Positions 9,401-21,022 are shown, counted from the first letter of the stretch. The stretch: DNA of 64,000 bases from Turbatrix aceti (GCA_963969345.1 OZ017770.1:2489246-2553245), one strand, 5' to 3'. Program-made: numbers and translations. The notes: a model not told the origin generated them from the letters alone.

Positions 9401-11824
9401 GCTCTACCACTCTGCCGAAGGACCGCTGCAGCCACCGGCACCGCCAATCGCCATCCATTTCGAGAAGGAAGAAGTAGCAATCGCGCTGAGGACCTGTAAG
9501 GCAAGAGCCGCTCCAGGAGCAGACGGCGTCCGTGGCTCCTCTATTCGCCCAATCGCCAACTCCCTGGCAGGTCCAGTACAACACCTTCTAAATTCCATCG
9601 CCACAACAGGGGTCGTTCCTGAGAAGTTTGCCTTCTCAGACACCATTTTACTGTTCAAGAAGGGAGACGCAGCAAAGATCGAGAATTACCGCCCGATTTC
9701 CCTGCTGTCGTCGCTGTACAAAGCCGCTACCAAGGTCCTCAAGAACCGCGTGCAACGGCAATGCGACGAAGCCATCGCCATCCCACCGGAGCAAGCAGGG
9801 TTTCGAAAGAAACTATCGACGGCCACGCAGATCCACGCGCTCAACATGATGGCCGAAAAGTGCGGAGAATATCAACTCCCGCTATACGCCGTATTCGTCG
9901 ACTTCCGCAAGGCCTTCGACACCATCTCGTACAACGCCATCTGGCGTGCACTGCGTGGAATTGGTGTCGAAGAGCCAGTAGTCCAGTTCATTCAGCTCCT
10001 CTACGCCAACAGCAGCTCTGCTGTACGTGTCGGGGACATCGCTGCCTGCTTTGCCACTCAAAGAGGTGTTCGCCAGGGAGACTCGCTCTCTCCGCTCCTC
10101 TTCATCCTCGTCCTCCAGTCCGTGCTCAATAACATTGACTGGTCAAATCGAGGATTCAAAATCGGCAGGCACCGACTCAGCTACCTTGCGTACGCCGACG
10201 ACATTGCGCTCCTGGCCCCAGACGCTTCCACTGCTCAAGCCATGTTGCAGGACCTGGCCGACGAAGCTCTCTTAGTCGGTTTGGAAATCAATGTCGGCAA
10301 GACTAAGTGGATGAGCAACTCAAAGGACGACGCAGCGATTATCCTGAACGGTCTACCGGTCGAGAGAGTTACGGAGTTTGTCTACCTTGGACAGCTTTTC
10401 TCATGGCCAAGAGACCACAAGAAGGAAATCGTCAAACGAATTTCGGCAGGACGAAAAGCGTATTTCAAGTACCGCGACTTCCTGCGCTCACGCCAAGTCA
10501 AAATGGGGCTGAAACGGCGACTCATCGAGCAGTGCATCAAGCCAGCAGTCCTCTACGGCTGCGAAACCTGGGCACTCACCGACGCCGCCGCCGAAACCCT
10601 TCAAAGGGGTCAACGTCGTCTTGAACGTGCCATCCTCGAGGTGCGTTTGAGCGACGAGATCCCCTCCGCGGCCATCCGAAAGCGCACCAAGCTCAAGGAC
10701 TGGTTCGAAAGCGCTCGACTCCGGAAGCTGAAGTTCGCCAAATCGCTCGCGACGACCGACGACGACAACTGGGCAGTTCGACTGTCAGACTGGCGCCCTA
10801 CCGACGACTACGACAAAGCCAAGCGACCGCCTGGACGACCTCGTATGCGCTGGACCGACGCCCTCGCCAACGAGTATTACAAGGCCCCGGCAAAAGACTT
10901 TGACTATAGACGAGTGATTTTCCTTTGATGTGCCCCTCTTCGTACGATATCCCAGTGATACTTTGTTATCCCGTGTGTACGAGTAAGAGATATAAATTGA
11001 AATTGAAATTGAAATTGAAAATTGAAACACAAGCTCGTGCCGGTCTTCTGCTTACCATGGAAGCTGCCCGACTGCTGGGCATTCAAGAAGGTTCTCGGGC
11101 AAGCGAGCAAGACGCTCTCTTGCTCCGCATCATCACTCCCATTGTGAAGCTTCACGTTGGCAAAGTCTGCGTTCCGGCCGTCAGCGAGGGCGTCGAGGCG
11201 TTCGGGGGGCAGGGCTACATCGAGGACACGGGCATTCCGGGCATCTTGCGCGACGCCCAGGTGACAGCTATCTGGGAGGGGACTACAAATGTCCTTTCTC
11301 TTGACATCCTTCGCGTTTTTGCCAGGACGAATTATACGGCACTGGACGCTTTTCGCGGACGCATTATCCAGCTGTCGAAAGTCGAAGGTTAATTGAAGCG
11401 AATTGAATTTGTTTCCTACTCGTGTTTACGTATTTCAGGCACGAATACAAAGCTTCTTGAGGCTTCGAAAGGAGTTCAGAAGGCGCTTACTTCTTTTCTG
11501 TCAACACTCAAAGAGAGCCAACAGCTGTCCGGCTTCCCCCAGATCCTTCAGCGCGGTGCTCGTGACATCGGTATTTCTATGGGCAATATTTATTCTGGTA
11601 ACTTTTTTGTTCGTGGTGAAAAATGTTGACGAGTATTTCTTTTAGCTGCACTGCTAACCTGGTTCGCTGCCCTTCCTGAAGCCCACGCTACGGACATTGA
11701 GGTCGCGCATCGCTACGCAACAGAACAACCCCTCAACGTGCTCTCGCCCAAATCATTTGACGTCAGTCGCGATACCGTTGATCAGGACATTGTTTTCGAA
11801 AATTTCTTTGCCAACAAACTTTGA
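6417..11824 (+). CDS. acdh-11: Acyl-CoA dehydrogenase, ACDH-11/AidB-like, disrupted by an RTE insertion
   Basis: Flavin-dependent acyl-CoA dehydrogenase family member. Exons: 6417-6475, 6527-6653, 6916-7251, 7297-7461, 7507-7853, 7899-8004 plus 11033-11387 (one exon split by the retrotransposon), 11439-11597, 11646-11824. Leaving out 8005-11032 (element plus one target duplicate) gives 1833 nt, an uninterrupted 610 codons, matching the family's ~600 aa. Motifs: SGQWMTEKAGGSDV (flavin/substrate loop), RIHNALASASSMRR, EAFGGQGYIEDTG and AIWEGTTNVLSLDILR near the C-terminus. As sequenced, translation would run six codons into the element and stop at TAG 8023-8025 (386 aa), removing the C-terminal helical bundle that forms the active site. 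Intact flanks suggest a recent, possibly heterozygous insertion. Confidence 0.88.
7994..8004. repeat. 5' target-site duplication of the RTE insertion
   Basis: TTGAAACACAA, identical to 11022-11032, lies in frame inside the dehydrogenase coding exon (codons for ...LETQ). Confidence 0.93.
8005..11021 (+). mobile_element. Full-length RTE-clade non-LTR retrotransposon
   Basis: A ~3.0 kb LINE bounded by an exact 11-bp target-site duplication. It has a ~146-bp 5' leader, a single long intact ORF (8151-10928), a ~90-bp 3' UTR and a tail of tandem TTGAAA units instead of poly(A). One APE-RT ORF, a very short 3' UTR and a short-repeat tail are hallmarks of the RTE clade. It lies in the same orientation as the host gene. 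The intact ORF and perfect duplication suggest recent insertion. Confidence 0.93.
8151..10928 (+). CDS. RTE apurinic endonuclease-reverse transcriptase
   Basis: 925-aa polyprotein that nicks target DNA and primes reverse transcription. The start is fixed by an in-frame TAG two codons upstream. The N-terminal ~250 residues form an AP-like endonuclease: NARSLASDARL, SEVKRSG, VYAPQSG, LGDFNATIG and NSDHRLLR (catalytic SDH). The RT domain follows at about 440-720: ENYRPISLLSSLYK, FVDFRKAFDTI, GVRQGDSLSPLLFILVLQ and LAYADDIALLA (catalytic YADD). The C-terminus ends with RPPGRPRMRWTDALA, a tail seen in RTE elements. No frameshift or stop, so the element may be competent. Confidence 0.95.
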   Translation: MRHRRKRLLLATVNARSLASDARLAEFESASSKIKSDIIGVSEVKRSGQGRLDLQSGYSLYYCGNSDGRTHGGVVFYVPTSLVPRIRPFFHSDRILELIIRLPLGHTLRLLQVYAPQSGLGDEQYEDFLALLGRVISDRPNRQLVILGDFNATIGSKEEGEQFIGQHAKGQERNDHGSQLAAFCEEFRLHAANTYFKKRAGRKWTLRCNLGFKKEIDYVLVRNIKAVQDVSVLNAFNINSDHRLLRCRLHLKWLPKKVIPKRGAPVVGLHLLAANASPELLSFQSSGSTEADYDKITNIINRATSAATTYENLPPRVSAKTRLLLALRRHFESTRSTSPRANLEYVQVCKLVRISFKEDLHRRHLMIVENAVQSGRLRQGRQNALYAKKALLLAGEEFAGQDVVEKSAQRIGDFYSELYHSAEGPLQPPAPPIAIHFEKEEVAIALRTCKARAAPGADGVRGSSIRPIANSLAGPVQHLLNSIATTGVVPEKFAFSDTILLFKKGDAAKIENYRPISLLSSLYKAATKVLKNRVQRQCDEAIAIPPEQAGFRKKLSTATQIHALNMMAEKCGEYQLPLYAVFVDFRKAFDTISYNAIWRALRGIGVEEPVVQFIQLLYANSSSAVRVGDIAACFATQRGVRQGDSLSPLLFILVLQSVLNNIDWSNRGFKIGRHRLSYLAYADDIALLAPDASTAQAMLQDLADEALLVGLEINVGKTKWMSNSKDDAAIILNGLPVERVTEFVYLGQLFSWPRDHKKEIVKRISAGRKAYFKYRDFLRSRQVKMGLKRRLIEQCIKPAVLYGCETWALTDAAAETLQRGQRRLERAILEVRLSDEIPSAAIRKRTKLKDWFESARLRKLKFAKSLATTDDDNWAVRLSDWRPTDDYDKAKRPPGRPRMRWTDALANEYYKAPAKDFDYRRVIFL
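10995..11027 (+). repeat. (TTGAAA)n tail of the RTE element
   Basis: Four to five tandem TTGAAA/ATTGAA units at the 3' end run directly into the downstream target duplicate, which itself begins TTGAAA. Confidence 0.9.
11022..11032. repeat. 3' target-site duplication of the RTE insertion
   Basis: Second copy of TTGAAACACAA. The dehydrogenase frame resumes directly after it (GCT CGT GCC GGT, residues ARAG). Confidence 0.93.
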
Positions 11825-12113
11825 CTTGTCTGTGTGAAGCTCTGGTGGTTCTATGAAAAAAGCTTCTATGAATAGTTTTGTAAGTTTGCATAACCGTAGA
11901 CGTTGTGAAGTGTGTTGTTGAGGAAAGCAATGGCAAATGGCAAGAAAAAAACGGATTGTCGTCACGATAACTAATCCGGCTTTGCCTGGGGCTTCGACTC
12001 ATAGGGGATAGGGCAATGGATTTGCAAAGTCATACCTTAGCACGCTGTTGTTTGTTTGGACGTTTTAGTTGTTGCCTGGCCTTTTCTCGGTTGCTCGTTC
12101 TCGTTCACAGTCA

Positions 12114-15100
12114 ATGGATAGCCAAAATCAAAGCGTACAGTTACACCTACTCGGCGCTCGAAAAGCACCTATGAATCAGGTTTGTATCGCTTGTTTTTTT
12201 GTTAATTTTTTTGTACTGGATTATTTGTGTCAATCTAGGATGAGTTTGACACCAAATTTAACTTTATGAAAAGTGCTCACCATCGGCGGGTGTCACTCGA
12301 AAGTCGGCAATTTGATTGCTGCGTTTGTTGTCGACTGAATGTATCGACACCGTATCAAATCGTGCAGCTCGACACTTCTGGGCAACCTTCTCAGTTTATC
12401 CTGGCCAAGTACTTTCCTATCATTGATTGGATTCGAAGCTACAGCATAAAACAGGACCTAAAAGGCGACTTGATAGCTGGTTTTTCGCTCGGATTGCAGA
12501 GCATTGTTCAAGGTTGGCATCTTCTAAAAATCAAAAAGTATACCAGAAGTAAAATAATATTGCAGGAATGACATTTGCCTTTCTCGCCGGTGTTCCACCA
12601 ATTTGCGGCTTGATTACAATTTTTTTCGTAGCCTTGATGTATACATTTGTCGGAACATCGAGGCTAACATTTCTGGGATCCAACGTGATTGTCTGCTACT
12701 TTATCAGGAACGTCATAGAGCGCCATTCAACGCCCTATGACTACCTCTACCTTCTGACGACAAATTCAAGCAAAATCTTTAATTTCGATGGCACGGAGCA
12801 AATAAGAGTGGCGGCTACGCTTACTTTTCTATCCTCATTGCTTCAAGTAAGCTGCTGCGTCGTCATGAGTCATCGTTGATGCCTTAATCGGTTATGCTCG
12901 TTTTATAGGGATTACTTTACGTCTTGCAATTGGATTTTGTATTTTCCCTCGTCTCTCAGCATGTCTTGTCTGGTGTGTCATTCGGGCTCTCCATTCGAAT
13001 AATTTTTGATCAACTCCAGCACATTTTTCACATGCAAGGAGGGCAATGCCTGACGGATTTTACAACCACGGTAAAAATGGGGTTTTTTGCTGGTAGGATG
13101 AAAACAACTTTTAGCTCACCTCTAAGTCAGTAAAGATACATCCGCCTTCGTACGAGCAATGCGCATTCATGGTGTTGAAAAATCAGCTCAATAAGACAAC
13201 AACCTTTATCGATTGGGATCAGTACTTTTTCTACTCCAATCTAAGCATGACGTCCAAGGATAAAAATGTTAGTCCACCAACAAAAAAAATTGTTTTTATC
13301 TCCGAAGTTTTTCCAGTGCCCTGTATCGATAGGAGCTTGCTGGGATTACATGAACTTCTACACTGTCACAATTTCTGCATGTGCCATTCTCTGCTTGCTG
13401 TTTGCCCGACAAATTCTACGACCACTACTGCAGATCGGTTCCTACGTTCCCTTTGAATTCTTTCTTCTCCTAACGTTCACTTTGCTCTCCAGAATTTCAC
13501 CCCTTGAAAAGGTTTACAAAGTGGAGATGCTGAATCATGTAAAAACAGGGTTTGTGGTCTCCAATTTTTTTATGATTTCAAACTCTGGTTTGCTTTCAGG
13601 TTCACGTTTATTCTTCCTCAAGTCGATCTACTTGACAACATGTTTTTTGATGCATTTGCACTGGGACTCCTGGTTTTCGCACTTCACAATCGAATGCTAC
13701 AGCACATAACCAAGGAGCACAAACAATCGGCAGACGTTCAAAGAGTTCAGTTTGTCTCGCTCCTGGATGGACCAAAACTCATTTTTTGTGTTTTTATAGG
13801 AACAAGTTATAATTTATATAATAGGCATCGTGTCGTCCTTCTTTGGCGCCCATGCGTGTGGGGGGTCATTGAAAAGAAATTTAATTGCCATCAATGCAGG
13901 AACAAACTCTCTGGTAAGTCTGTTCTACGTGATTTAACGTGTTTTAATAGTTTTTTAGTTGACGAATATTGTCGTTGTATTTATACTGCTTCCGTTCATC
14001 CTCGGACTTTGCTCTTTTTTTTCAACACTTCCGGTGGTAAATTGTCTAATTTTTAATGGTTAAGATTAATTAGATTCAATTTTTTCCAGTGTGTTTTGTC
14101 GTGTCTGGTGTTTTCTGCTCTCCTTGAGTCATTCAGCGGCATTTCAAAACTCAGCGTACTTTGGAAGGTATCCCGTCTAGATGTGCTGACGTGGGTTGTT
14201 TCATGCATCGTAACCTGCGGAACATACAATTGCACCGTAGCATTTTTTATCAGCATTGTTTTTTCCCTCATCACCATCGTTGCTCGATCCCAATGGTACT
14301 GCAGGCGGTCTTAAGTCTTAAATCAGACAACTTCTTTTTTTTTGCAGGCCAAAGACACAATTGTTGGTAAATGTAACAGGATCAGGCGCATACTACGCGG
14401 AAAGAAACTGTTATGGATCAGAGTTACTCGAAGAATCGGGTGTGGCCGTCGTTCGCTTCGAAGCGCCACTTCTTTTCAACAATGCAGCACAGTTCAAGCG
14501 TGAAGTTATTTCCGTAGCCAATGGAATTAAAGGGTAATCAAATTTTTATTTCTGCAAAAAAAAATGCTGATGACGTGAAAAATTTTGTTTCTGCAGGCAG
14601 ATCCTTGGAATAGGAATTGGCACTCGCACTGGGAGTATGAAGAGCACAAATGCGGCCGCGGTATCGCGGGACGCCAAGGATCACATCATGCGTTCTACCC
14701 TTCTCATTTCCGGTGACATTGTGCCAAATTATGACACCATCACGGTGGACAATACAATTAACAAAGTACTTATCATTGATTTTTCCGCTATTTCAATCAT
14801 CGATGCGAGTGGACTGGAAACCATGATTGAAATTTACACCGACCTTGCTGATAGGAAAATCAAACTTCTTTTTGCGTCAGTTAATGGTAGGCACACGCTC
14901 TGTATAATTGTAGATTTAATTTTGAATGGCATGTTACAGCGTCAATTCGATTTCGATTCAAGGAATGCGGAGGATACGATGTTGTGGCAAAGAGTAACTT
15001 TTTTCCCAGCATTCATGATGCGGTATTGTTTTCGCAACAATTAGGCGGCATGGTTGCTCCCAGCATTCACATGAGGTAAACCATTATCACTGCACTTTCT

Positions 15101-15352
15101 TTTTTTTTTATTTTTAGTACGGTACTAACGGTTTGATGATTTTTCCATCCGGTTTTTCTTTTTAGTGCATCTATGAATGGCTGTCGCGACATTATTACAC
15201 TCTCGACTGCAACATCCAACCATGATATGGGAATTGCGGGTGAATCGTCCATCAGCGGACTGACACCTCGGCCTTCGCTGCCTGAAGGTTCACCCTCACC
15301 ACCTCCCGGACAACTGCACAAGCTCAGAGCTACGGCTTCAAACAGTAATTGA
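12114..15352 (+). CDS. SLC26/SulP family anion transporter
   Basis: Multi-pass plasma-membrane anion exchanger or channel (sulfate, chloride, bicarbonate or oxalate in the family). Fourteen exons: 12114-12179, 12239-12512, 12566-12846, 12909-13070, 13115-13267, 13317-13549, 13600-13744, 13800-13913, 13959-14036, 14090-14295, 14348-14533, 14597-14886, 14940-15075, 15166-15352; 836 aa. Support: IKQDLKGDLIAGFSLGLQSI before TM1, DAFALGLLVFALH, SFFGAHACGGSLKRN and a C-terminal STAS domain with LIIDFSAISIIDASGLETM (family D-S-S-D-SG pattern). The tail is Ser/Pro-rich. Exon 6 uses the donor at 13550; an earlier GT at 13539 would break the frame. The exon 9 end could be 14033 or 14036. Substrate cannot be read from sequence. 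AATAAA at 15415. Confidence 0.92.
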
Positions 15353-17876
15353 CGTTAATCAAATCACGATCGTCTACTTTTTGAAACCAATTATTTTGCT
15401 TAATTACTGCTGACAATAAATTAATTTGTTACTTATTGTCTGAACTCCTGTAGTCCACACCAACTTCGACGAGAAAGAGTTTCCCGCTCCCTGGTCGGCG
15501 CCGCGCCATGTGATAAAAAAAAACAGTTTAATGGGTTTTGGTGAATTGTCAGAAGAAAAGGAAAGAAGAATAAACTGAGACCTATTTGTTAACTGTGTTT
15601 CGTTGAGACCGGTGATAAAGACTTGTATACGAAGGGTTTCTCCCCTCGTCGATCTCCATGTCAATGCTAGTAAACGCACATGCTCTCTCCCGCTAAACGC
15701 ATTTACAACGTGGAATAAGGAACATCTCTATTTCTGTATTTTGATCGCTGTCAACAGTCATCATTTTCTGAATCTACTCGCGTACAAAAAAAGTGCATCT
15801 AAACGTGTCTACACATGATAAAAAGTGCAAGCGAGAAGTCATCGCTCTTCGCTTACAGGAAGTAAATTAACGCGACCCCCGAATTCTGCGTCTTTTTTTG
15901 TCAGTCTTAACAAAAAAATAGAAGTGTAAATAATCTCGATATCGGTCGTCCACTCTAATAATTTATTGCGTTTCTTTTGTTTGTTTGATACATGGCATTA
16001 ATTTTTATCTATTGGAATGCAAAAGTAAAAACACAAAAGTCACGATGATCCGCCTCCAACGATGTGTCAAAGGTCATTCGTGTTCACAAATTGTAAAGTA
16101 CTGTATCAGTTTATTGCAGAATGGCGATGTTTTCCGTCTATCACAGAAACCGGAGCGTATCGGAGACCTCTTTCCTTTTTATCTTTTTTCTTTTAATTAA
16201 TTACAAACGGTCACAAGCCGTTTGATTTTGCACTTTGCTAAAAGATAAAAATTGCACTGTGTTAAAAATGATAGACAGTAAAAGGCAATTGACTACTGTA
16301 AGGCATTTAAAATTTTTAAATGTGAAGCGGAAACGCACTTTTTTTAACCTTTTGAGTTCACGCGTTTTACATTGTGCGTCATTTGCATGGAATTTTTGTG
16401 ATCACAATCGCCATGCATGGTAGCGCTGTCTACGACAAATGACAAAAGACCGATGCGTTGATTGATTCTTCCTCCGCCACCCCCTCAATTTAGTTTTTTG
16501 CGAACTCAAGAAACATTGCGTCCCCCGACTAATAGCCAATACATAAAAGATGATTACCCTAAAGTGTTGAACAGTATAAATAAGCGAAATCAACAAGTCT
16601 GCAAGCAAAGTTGTTAGTCTATTGTACAACGACAGACGCTGTATTGTCAATTGATGTGACTGGTGACTAAAAAAATGTCTTGTATTTTTTTTATTTCCAC
16701 AGCAGACGCATGAACTTTGTCGGTAATGAACACTGATTTGTGTTTCCTAAGACAGAGCTTCTGCCTTCTGTTTCCAAAGGGGAGATAAATTTCACGATGG
16801 TACTAATGAAGCGGAGGAATGTGTGCTCTAGTCGCGGCAAGCCAGACTCCTGCTGTAACGCTGTGGAGGGCCGGTGACTAGAAGTGCGTCGATTGTCATC
16901 GGCTTTGACCCCATCAACTTTGGCTGATTTATGCCACTCATTCGGTTTAGAAAATCGTTGAAATTCCAAGCCCAAGGCATCGTTTCCGCTATACAAACAT
17001 TTTTTAGACTTTTTTTGTGCTCTTAAATTCGATTTCGCGCTTTTACTTTACAAATTGGCGAAGAAATGAAGCATTAATTGTCTAAAAAATGCAATTTACG
17101 TTTCCGGTGGCGGTCGTTACTAGTTAAAACAACTTTGTCAAATTATTTTTTAATATCGCGCACGTGTACTGATTTTCAAAAAAACCAAAAGGGGCTGAAC
17201 CTATGTGTAACGTCCGTTGATAGATACCACTGGTCATGTCTGTATAAAAATTTTCAAGAAACACTGAGAACGTAACATTCACGACGACTCTCGTGACCAG
17301 ATGAAAAATTGTCAGCGCTATCCTTTTATGTAATTCATATATTATCTCTTTTTTTTGCAGAAAGGAGAGTAACTTTTTTTTCTTTAAAGTGTACTTTGTA
17401 TATACGGTATCTTCGATGTAGGAGTTTTAAGATCGGCTTCCCCCTGAAAGGGTATTTAATAGGCATATGTTTTTCTCATTTTACAGACTATCAGTCAAAA
17501 AATGACTCCCTGGCGCCGCTGGTCTGTTTGAGTTCAGCGGTCAAGACCGGTTGTATTAATCGGAAGAGGGGGGCGGATTCTCTACCTCGACAGGAAGACA
17601 ACATTTTGATTTTCTTTTTGTGAACAGAATTAACAATTTAGGCAAAGGGTTTATAGCCGGCAAACCGTTTTCCTTTATTTTTATAACCTCGTTTAAATTT
17701 CTAAGTTTTGTCTGCTTTCTTTGTGAACGTTCAAATATTGATGCTTTACGCAATCTATGTTCAGCTCATCGTTTACGACGTGACGTGTCCGGTAGCCAAC
17801 CGCCGTGATCAATTTTTTTTGTAATCACTGTCTCGTCATTTTAGAACACTCTCAATCGTTGGAAGAAGTAAGACGA
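15353..17876. other. 2.5 kb intergenic region
   Basis: Starts with the SLC26 3' UTR (AATAAA 15415-15420). Several open frames of 60-100 codons occur on both strands (the longest at 16691-16996, minus), but none has a start codon in context, splice-supported neighbours or recognisable similarity. The last kilobase is AT-rich and may hold lon-1 regulatory sequence. Confidence 0.5.
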
Positions 17877-19839
17877 ATGCGATTTGAAATCATGAATTGT
17901 CTATTGGTTTTGTCGGTATTAGCTACTGTAGCTGCGGGATACAATGTACCCTTTGGCAACGAGGCTATGGTGTCACACAGCGGGCCTACCAACGCTCTTT
18001 ACGGTCACGAAAAGTTTGTTGACGACGAACTTGATGATGTGCAGCGAGTAAAGCGAGGTATCTATTATCCCCAGTTTGGCGCTACTCCCAAGCAGCAAGA
18101 GTGGCCTAATCTGCTCGTATCTTCGGAGCCTCCAAGCGACTACCTCAAAGCCTGGCTCACAAGTGAGCACAACCGATACCGTCAAATGGTGAGTTTTGAT
18201 CTTCTTTCTTTTCTTATTGTTGTCAAAACAATTTTAAAAAGTCAAAAAGAAAACAATTATTGTTTTTCTCGTTTACAGGTTCCGGCGACAAACATGAGAA
18301 TGCTCTACTGGTCGGAAGAACTTGCGGCCAGTGCGCAGAGACATGCTGATCGCTGCGATTTCCGTCACTCGCGTGATAGGATCAACGTCGGTGAAAACAT
18401 CTGGGCAGCTCCCTACGCAAACTACTCGGATGCTATCACCCGGTGGTTCCAGGAGGTAAACAATCCCCGCTGCGGATGTAACCATGCTTACAAGCATTGC
18501 TGTGGTCACTACATTCAGGTACGTCCATTAATCTTTTGTTTTTTTCAGCACCAAAAATCAACTATTTGGGTTAATTGCATTTTTTCACATAGTGAGTTTA
18601 CCTGATGGCGGCTTCTTTTTAATTAAATCCCACCAGGAGTCAACTTTTTGGGCAATAGCCGCCAGAAGATTAACGACATGTTCTTTGGGCTGCAAACTAC
18701 CGCTGCTTGAAGACTGACCTTGAGGCGTACTTGGTTTTATGCGATTGTCACTGCTCATTTGTATGGTCTTCATGCAGTGGGTTTTGTTTCCCATTCTTTA
18801 TGTCAGCAGGCAAAGTCACTTCCGGTGGCGGTTTCGAGAGCGGTCGCCATTTTTTTAGCACAGCGTTGTTCCACTGTGTGCATTTCTTTTTTTCTTTTTC
18901 TGAATGAAGTGAAAAAAAACGAGAAAAAATCTACATTCATGAAAATTAAAATCATATTTGCAAGATTTCAGGTTGTCTGGGCACAATCAAACTTAGTTGG
19001 ATGCGGCTTTTCCCGGTGCAAGGATATCTGGGGTCTCCTTGGCTATGGTCATCGCAACGTCTTCGTCTGCCACTACAACCCGCAGGGAAACACGGTATTC
19101 GTAAACGGAAATGGACAGCTTTATGCGGTCAGTAGAAGCCTAATTACTAAACCTAATAATATCCTTGCCGTTGCAACATTTGAGAAAAAAAATAACCACC
19201 AAAAATACAACTTTCCATTTTTTTGAACTCTTTTTTGACTTAGAAAAAAAGTTACGACGTTGCAACTAATGCTTATTACGATGCGTAGTCGCTTGAACTG
19301 CAAGTTTCCTTGAAGTGTGATTTTTTGCAATCTTTAACACTTGCAGACATTGTTGTGTTGAGTGCATTTTTGTTGTCCAAAAAGGTTCTTTGTTGCAATA
19401 GTGTGTTTCTTTCGTTATACTGGTAGACTTTTTTTTAATTGTGTGTGAAAAACCAAACAATTAAGTGACTTTAACACACTGTTTCTTTTACTATTTACTT
19501 TTTTGTGTGCTCTAAAACACGGTGTTTACGGCGCAACTAGTTGTTCAGTAATAGTTTACTGTAGTTTTATAGCTATTTCAGGTCCCCGCTTTCAACTGGG
19601 TCAGTGAATCAAAGCCTCGATGCAGCGAGTGCCCTAAGGATGCCCCTAACTGCTTCAATGGACTCTGCTACAAGGCTTCTGACGTTGAATACGCCCACGT
19701 CTTCGTCGACAACAATAACAACAACAACAATATCAACAGTGTCACCGCCGCTGGAACTAATGGTGCCGTTACCGAATCTAAGGACGACATGAGACAGAAA
19801 TCTCAAAAGCAGGCTTTGCCAGTACCTGAACGACGATAA
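17877..19839 (+). CDS. lon-1: Secreted CAP/SCP-domain protein, LON-1-like
   Basis: Secreted cysteine-rich CAP protein. Four exons, 17877-18188, 18279-18518, 18972-19127, 19582-19839, all phase 0; 321 aa. Residues 1-21 form a signal peptide (MNCLLVLSVLATVAAG core; the second ATG at 17892 is equally possible). A dibasic VKRG site at ~59-62 suggests propeptide removal. The CAP domain spans about 90-240 with SEHNRYR, NVGENIWAAPYANYSD, CGHYIQVVWAQSNLVGCGF (CAP1) and FVCHYNPQGN (CAP2). A short Cys cluster (CSECPKDAPNCFNGLCY) and an Asn run follow. The CGCNHAYKHCCGHY stretch and the Cys tail resemble C. elegans LON-1, a TGF-beta/body-size effector, more than venom-allergen-like proteins. The domain call is firm, orthology moderate. 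Confidence 0.88.
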
Positions 19840-20298
19840 AGAAAAAAGACAAAACCCGTGCTGAAATTTTCGAATCGAGTCCGTTTTAATCCCAGTGTTG
19901 ACTAGAGTGCATACAGTGTTGCATCTCGTCTCTGACTAACGATTATCAATGTAGATTTTTTTCCCGACATAAAATGGCATATGTTGCAAAGAAAGGCTGT
20001 ATTGTAGGGCTCATTGAGTGATTGGCTCTTACAATTAAAGTTATAACTTTTTTTCTAACGCCTTAACATTGTGATTATTGTATCGTAAAAAGGACACTTT
20101 TTTATTACCTATTTTTGTAACTGCGTTTGTAATTTCATTGAAAACGTTTCGTGTATATAAATTGTTGTACCGTCATTCTTTACTGCACTTCTGACGTTGC
20201 ATTGCGATAGAGTTCATATCAGCGTTTATTGTATGCGATTCAGTAGTACATTAATCAAAGCGCGACCTTTTGTCTTTAAATTTGCGGACAAGGCTAAA

Positions 20299-20322
20299 GG
20301 GGGGGCCCCCTACGGGGGCCCC
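20299..20322. repeat. GC palindrome, GGGGGCCCCC-type
   Basis: Two back-to-back GGGGGCCCC blocks that can form a strong hairpin in otherwise AT-rich DNA. A related double block lies at 20612-20636, ~310 bp downstream; the pair may bound a small non-autonomous element. Confidence 0.6.
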
Positions 20323-20611
20323 AGGAAGGGAAAAGGAAGGAAGGGGAAGGCAAGGCAAGGCAAGGTAAAGGTATCAAGAAAGGATCAGAAGGATCGTAAA
20401 ATCGAAAAGGATCGTCTATCGTTTTTTTATTTATTTTATTTTTGCCCGTTTTTCGTTTATCTTTTGTCGATCATAATTTTACCGATAGAAAAGAATTATT
20501 TTTTGTTATTATCTTTTAGAATAACCGATAATTTGCATATTATCAAAATCAGATCAAATACATATAATCGTTTTTTGACCCGCTTTAAAAATATTGGAAT
20601 ACATAAATACA

Positions 20612-20636
20612 ATGGGGGCCCCTTTGGGGCCCCATG
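20612..20636. repeat. GC palindrome, GGGGCCCC-type
   Basis: Near-perfect palindrome GGGGGCCCC-TTT-GGGGCCCC, similar to the block at 20299. Confidence 0.6.
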
Positions 20637-21022
20637 TAATTTGTTTTACGCTTTTGTAAAACATAAGTAATAATGTTGCTTTTCAATATCGCGCATCTTT
20701 CGCCATCGCCTAATAAATCCTCGCCCGCTGCAATCGCTTATTGACCCGTTTCAAAGCATAACACCAAACACAACACTGGGGGCTAGGAAAAATAGCAATT
20801 TAACAAAAATCATAAAATTATGTGATACATAAATCATCAAAATTAATAACAACAATCTCTTGTTTTGCCATCTTTCGCCATCACCCAATCGCCCACTGTC
20901 ACCGCCGTTGCGGTTCTCTCGACTGATGGCATGTGCGGCGCCGTCCGTTTCTGCACCCGCTGTCTGGTCCGCCCCCACACCATGGATTTCATTTTCTGAG
21001 AGATCAAAAAATTGAATTATTC

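Noticed and set aside
8005..11021. Element as a removable intron of the dehydrogenase gene
   Set aside because: No donor next to 8004 gives the right phase with an acceptor near 11032, and the duplicated target site marks a simple insertion.
16691..16996. 101-codon minus-strand frame
   Set aside because: No ATG near its start, no acceptor/donor partners and no recognisable similarity.
20197..20670. 157-codon plus-strand open frame with Lys/Gly-rich middle
   Set aside because: It runs through a GC palindrome and purine repeats; the composition is explained by the repeats and no domain is visible.
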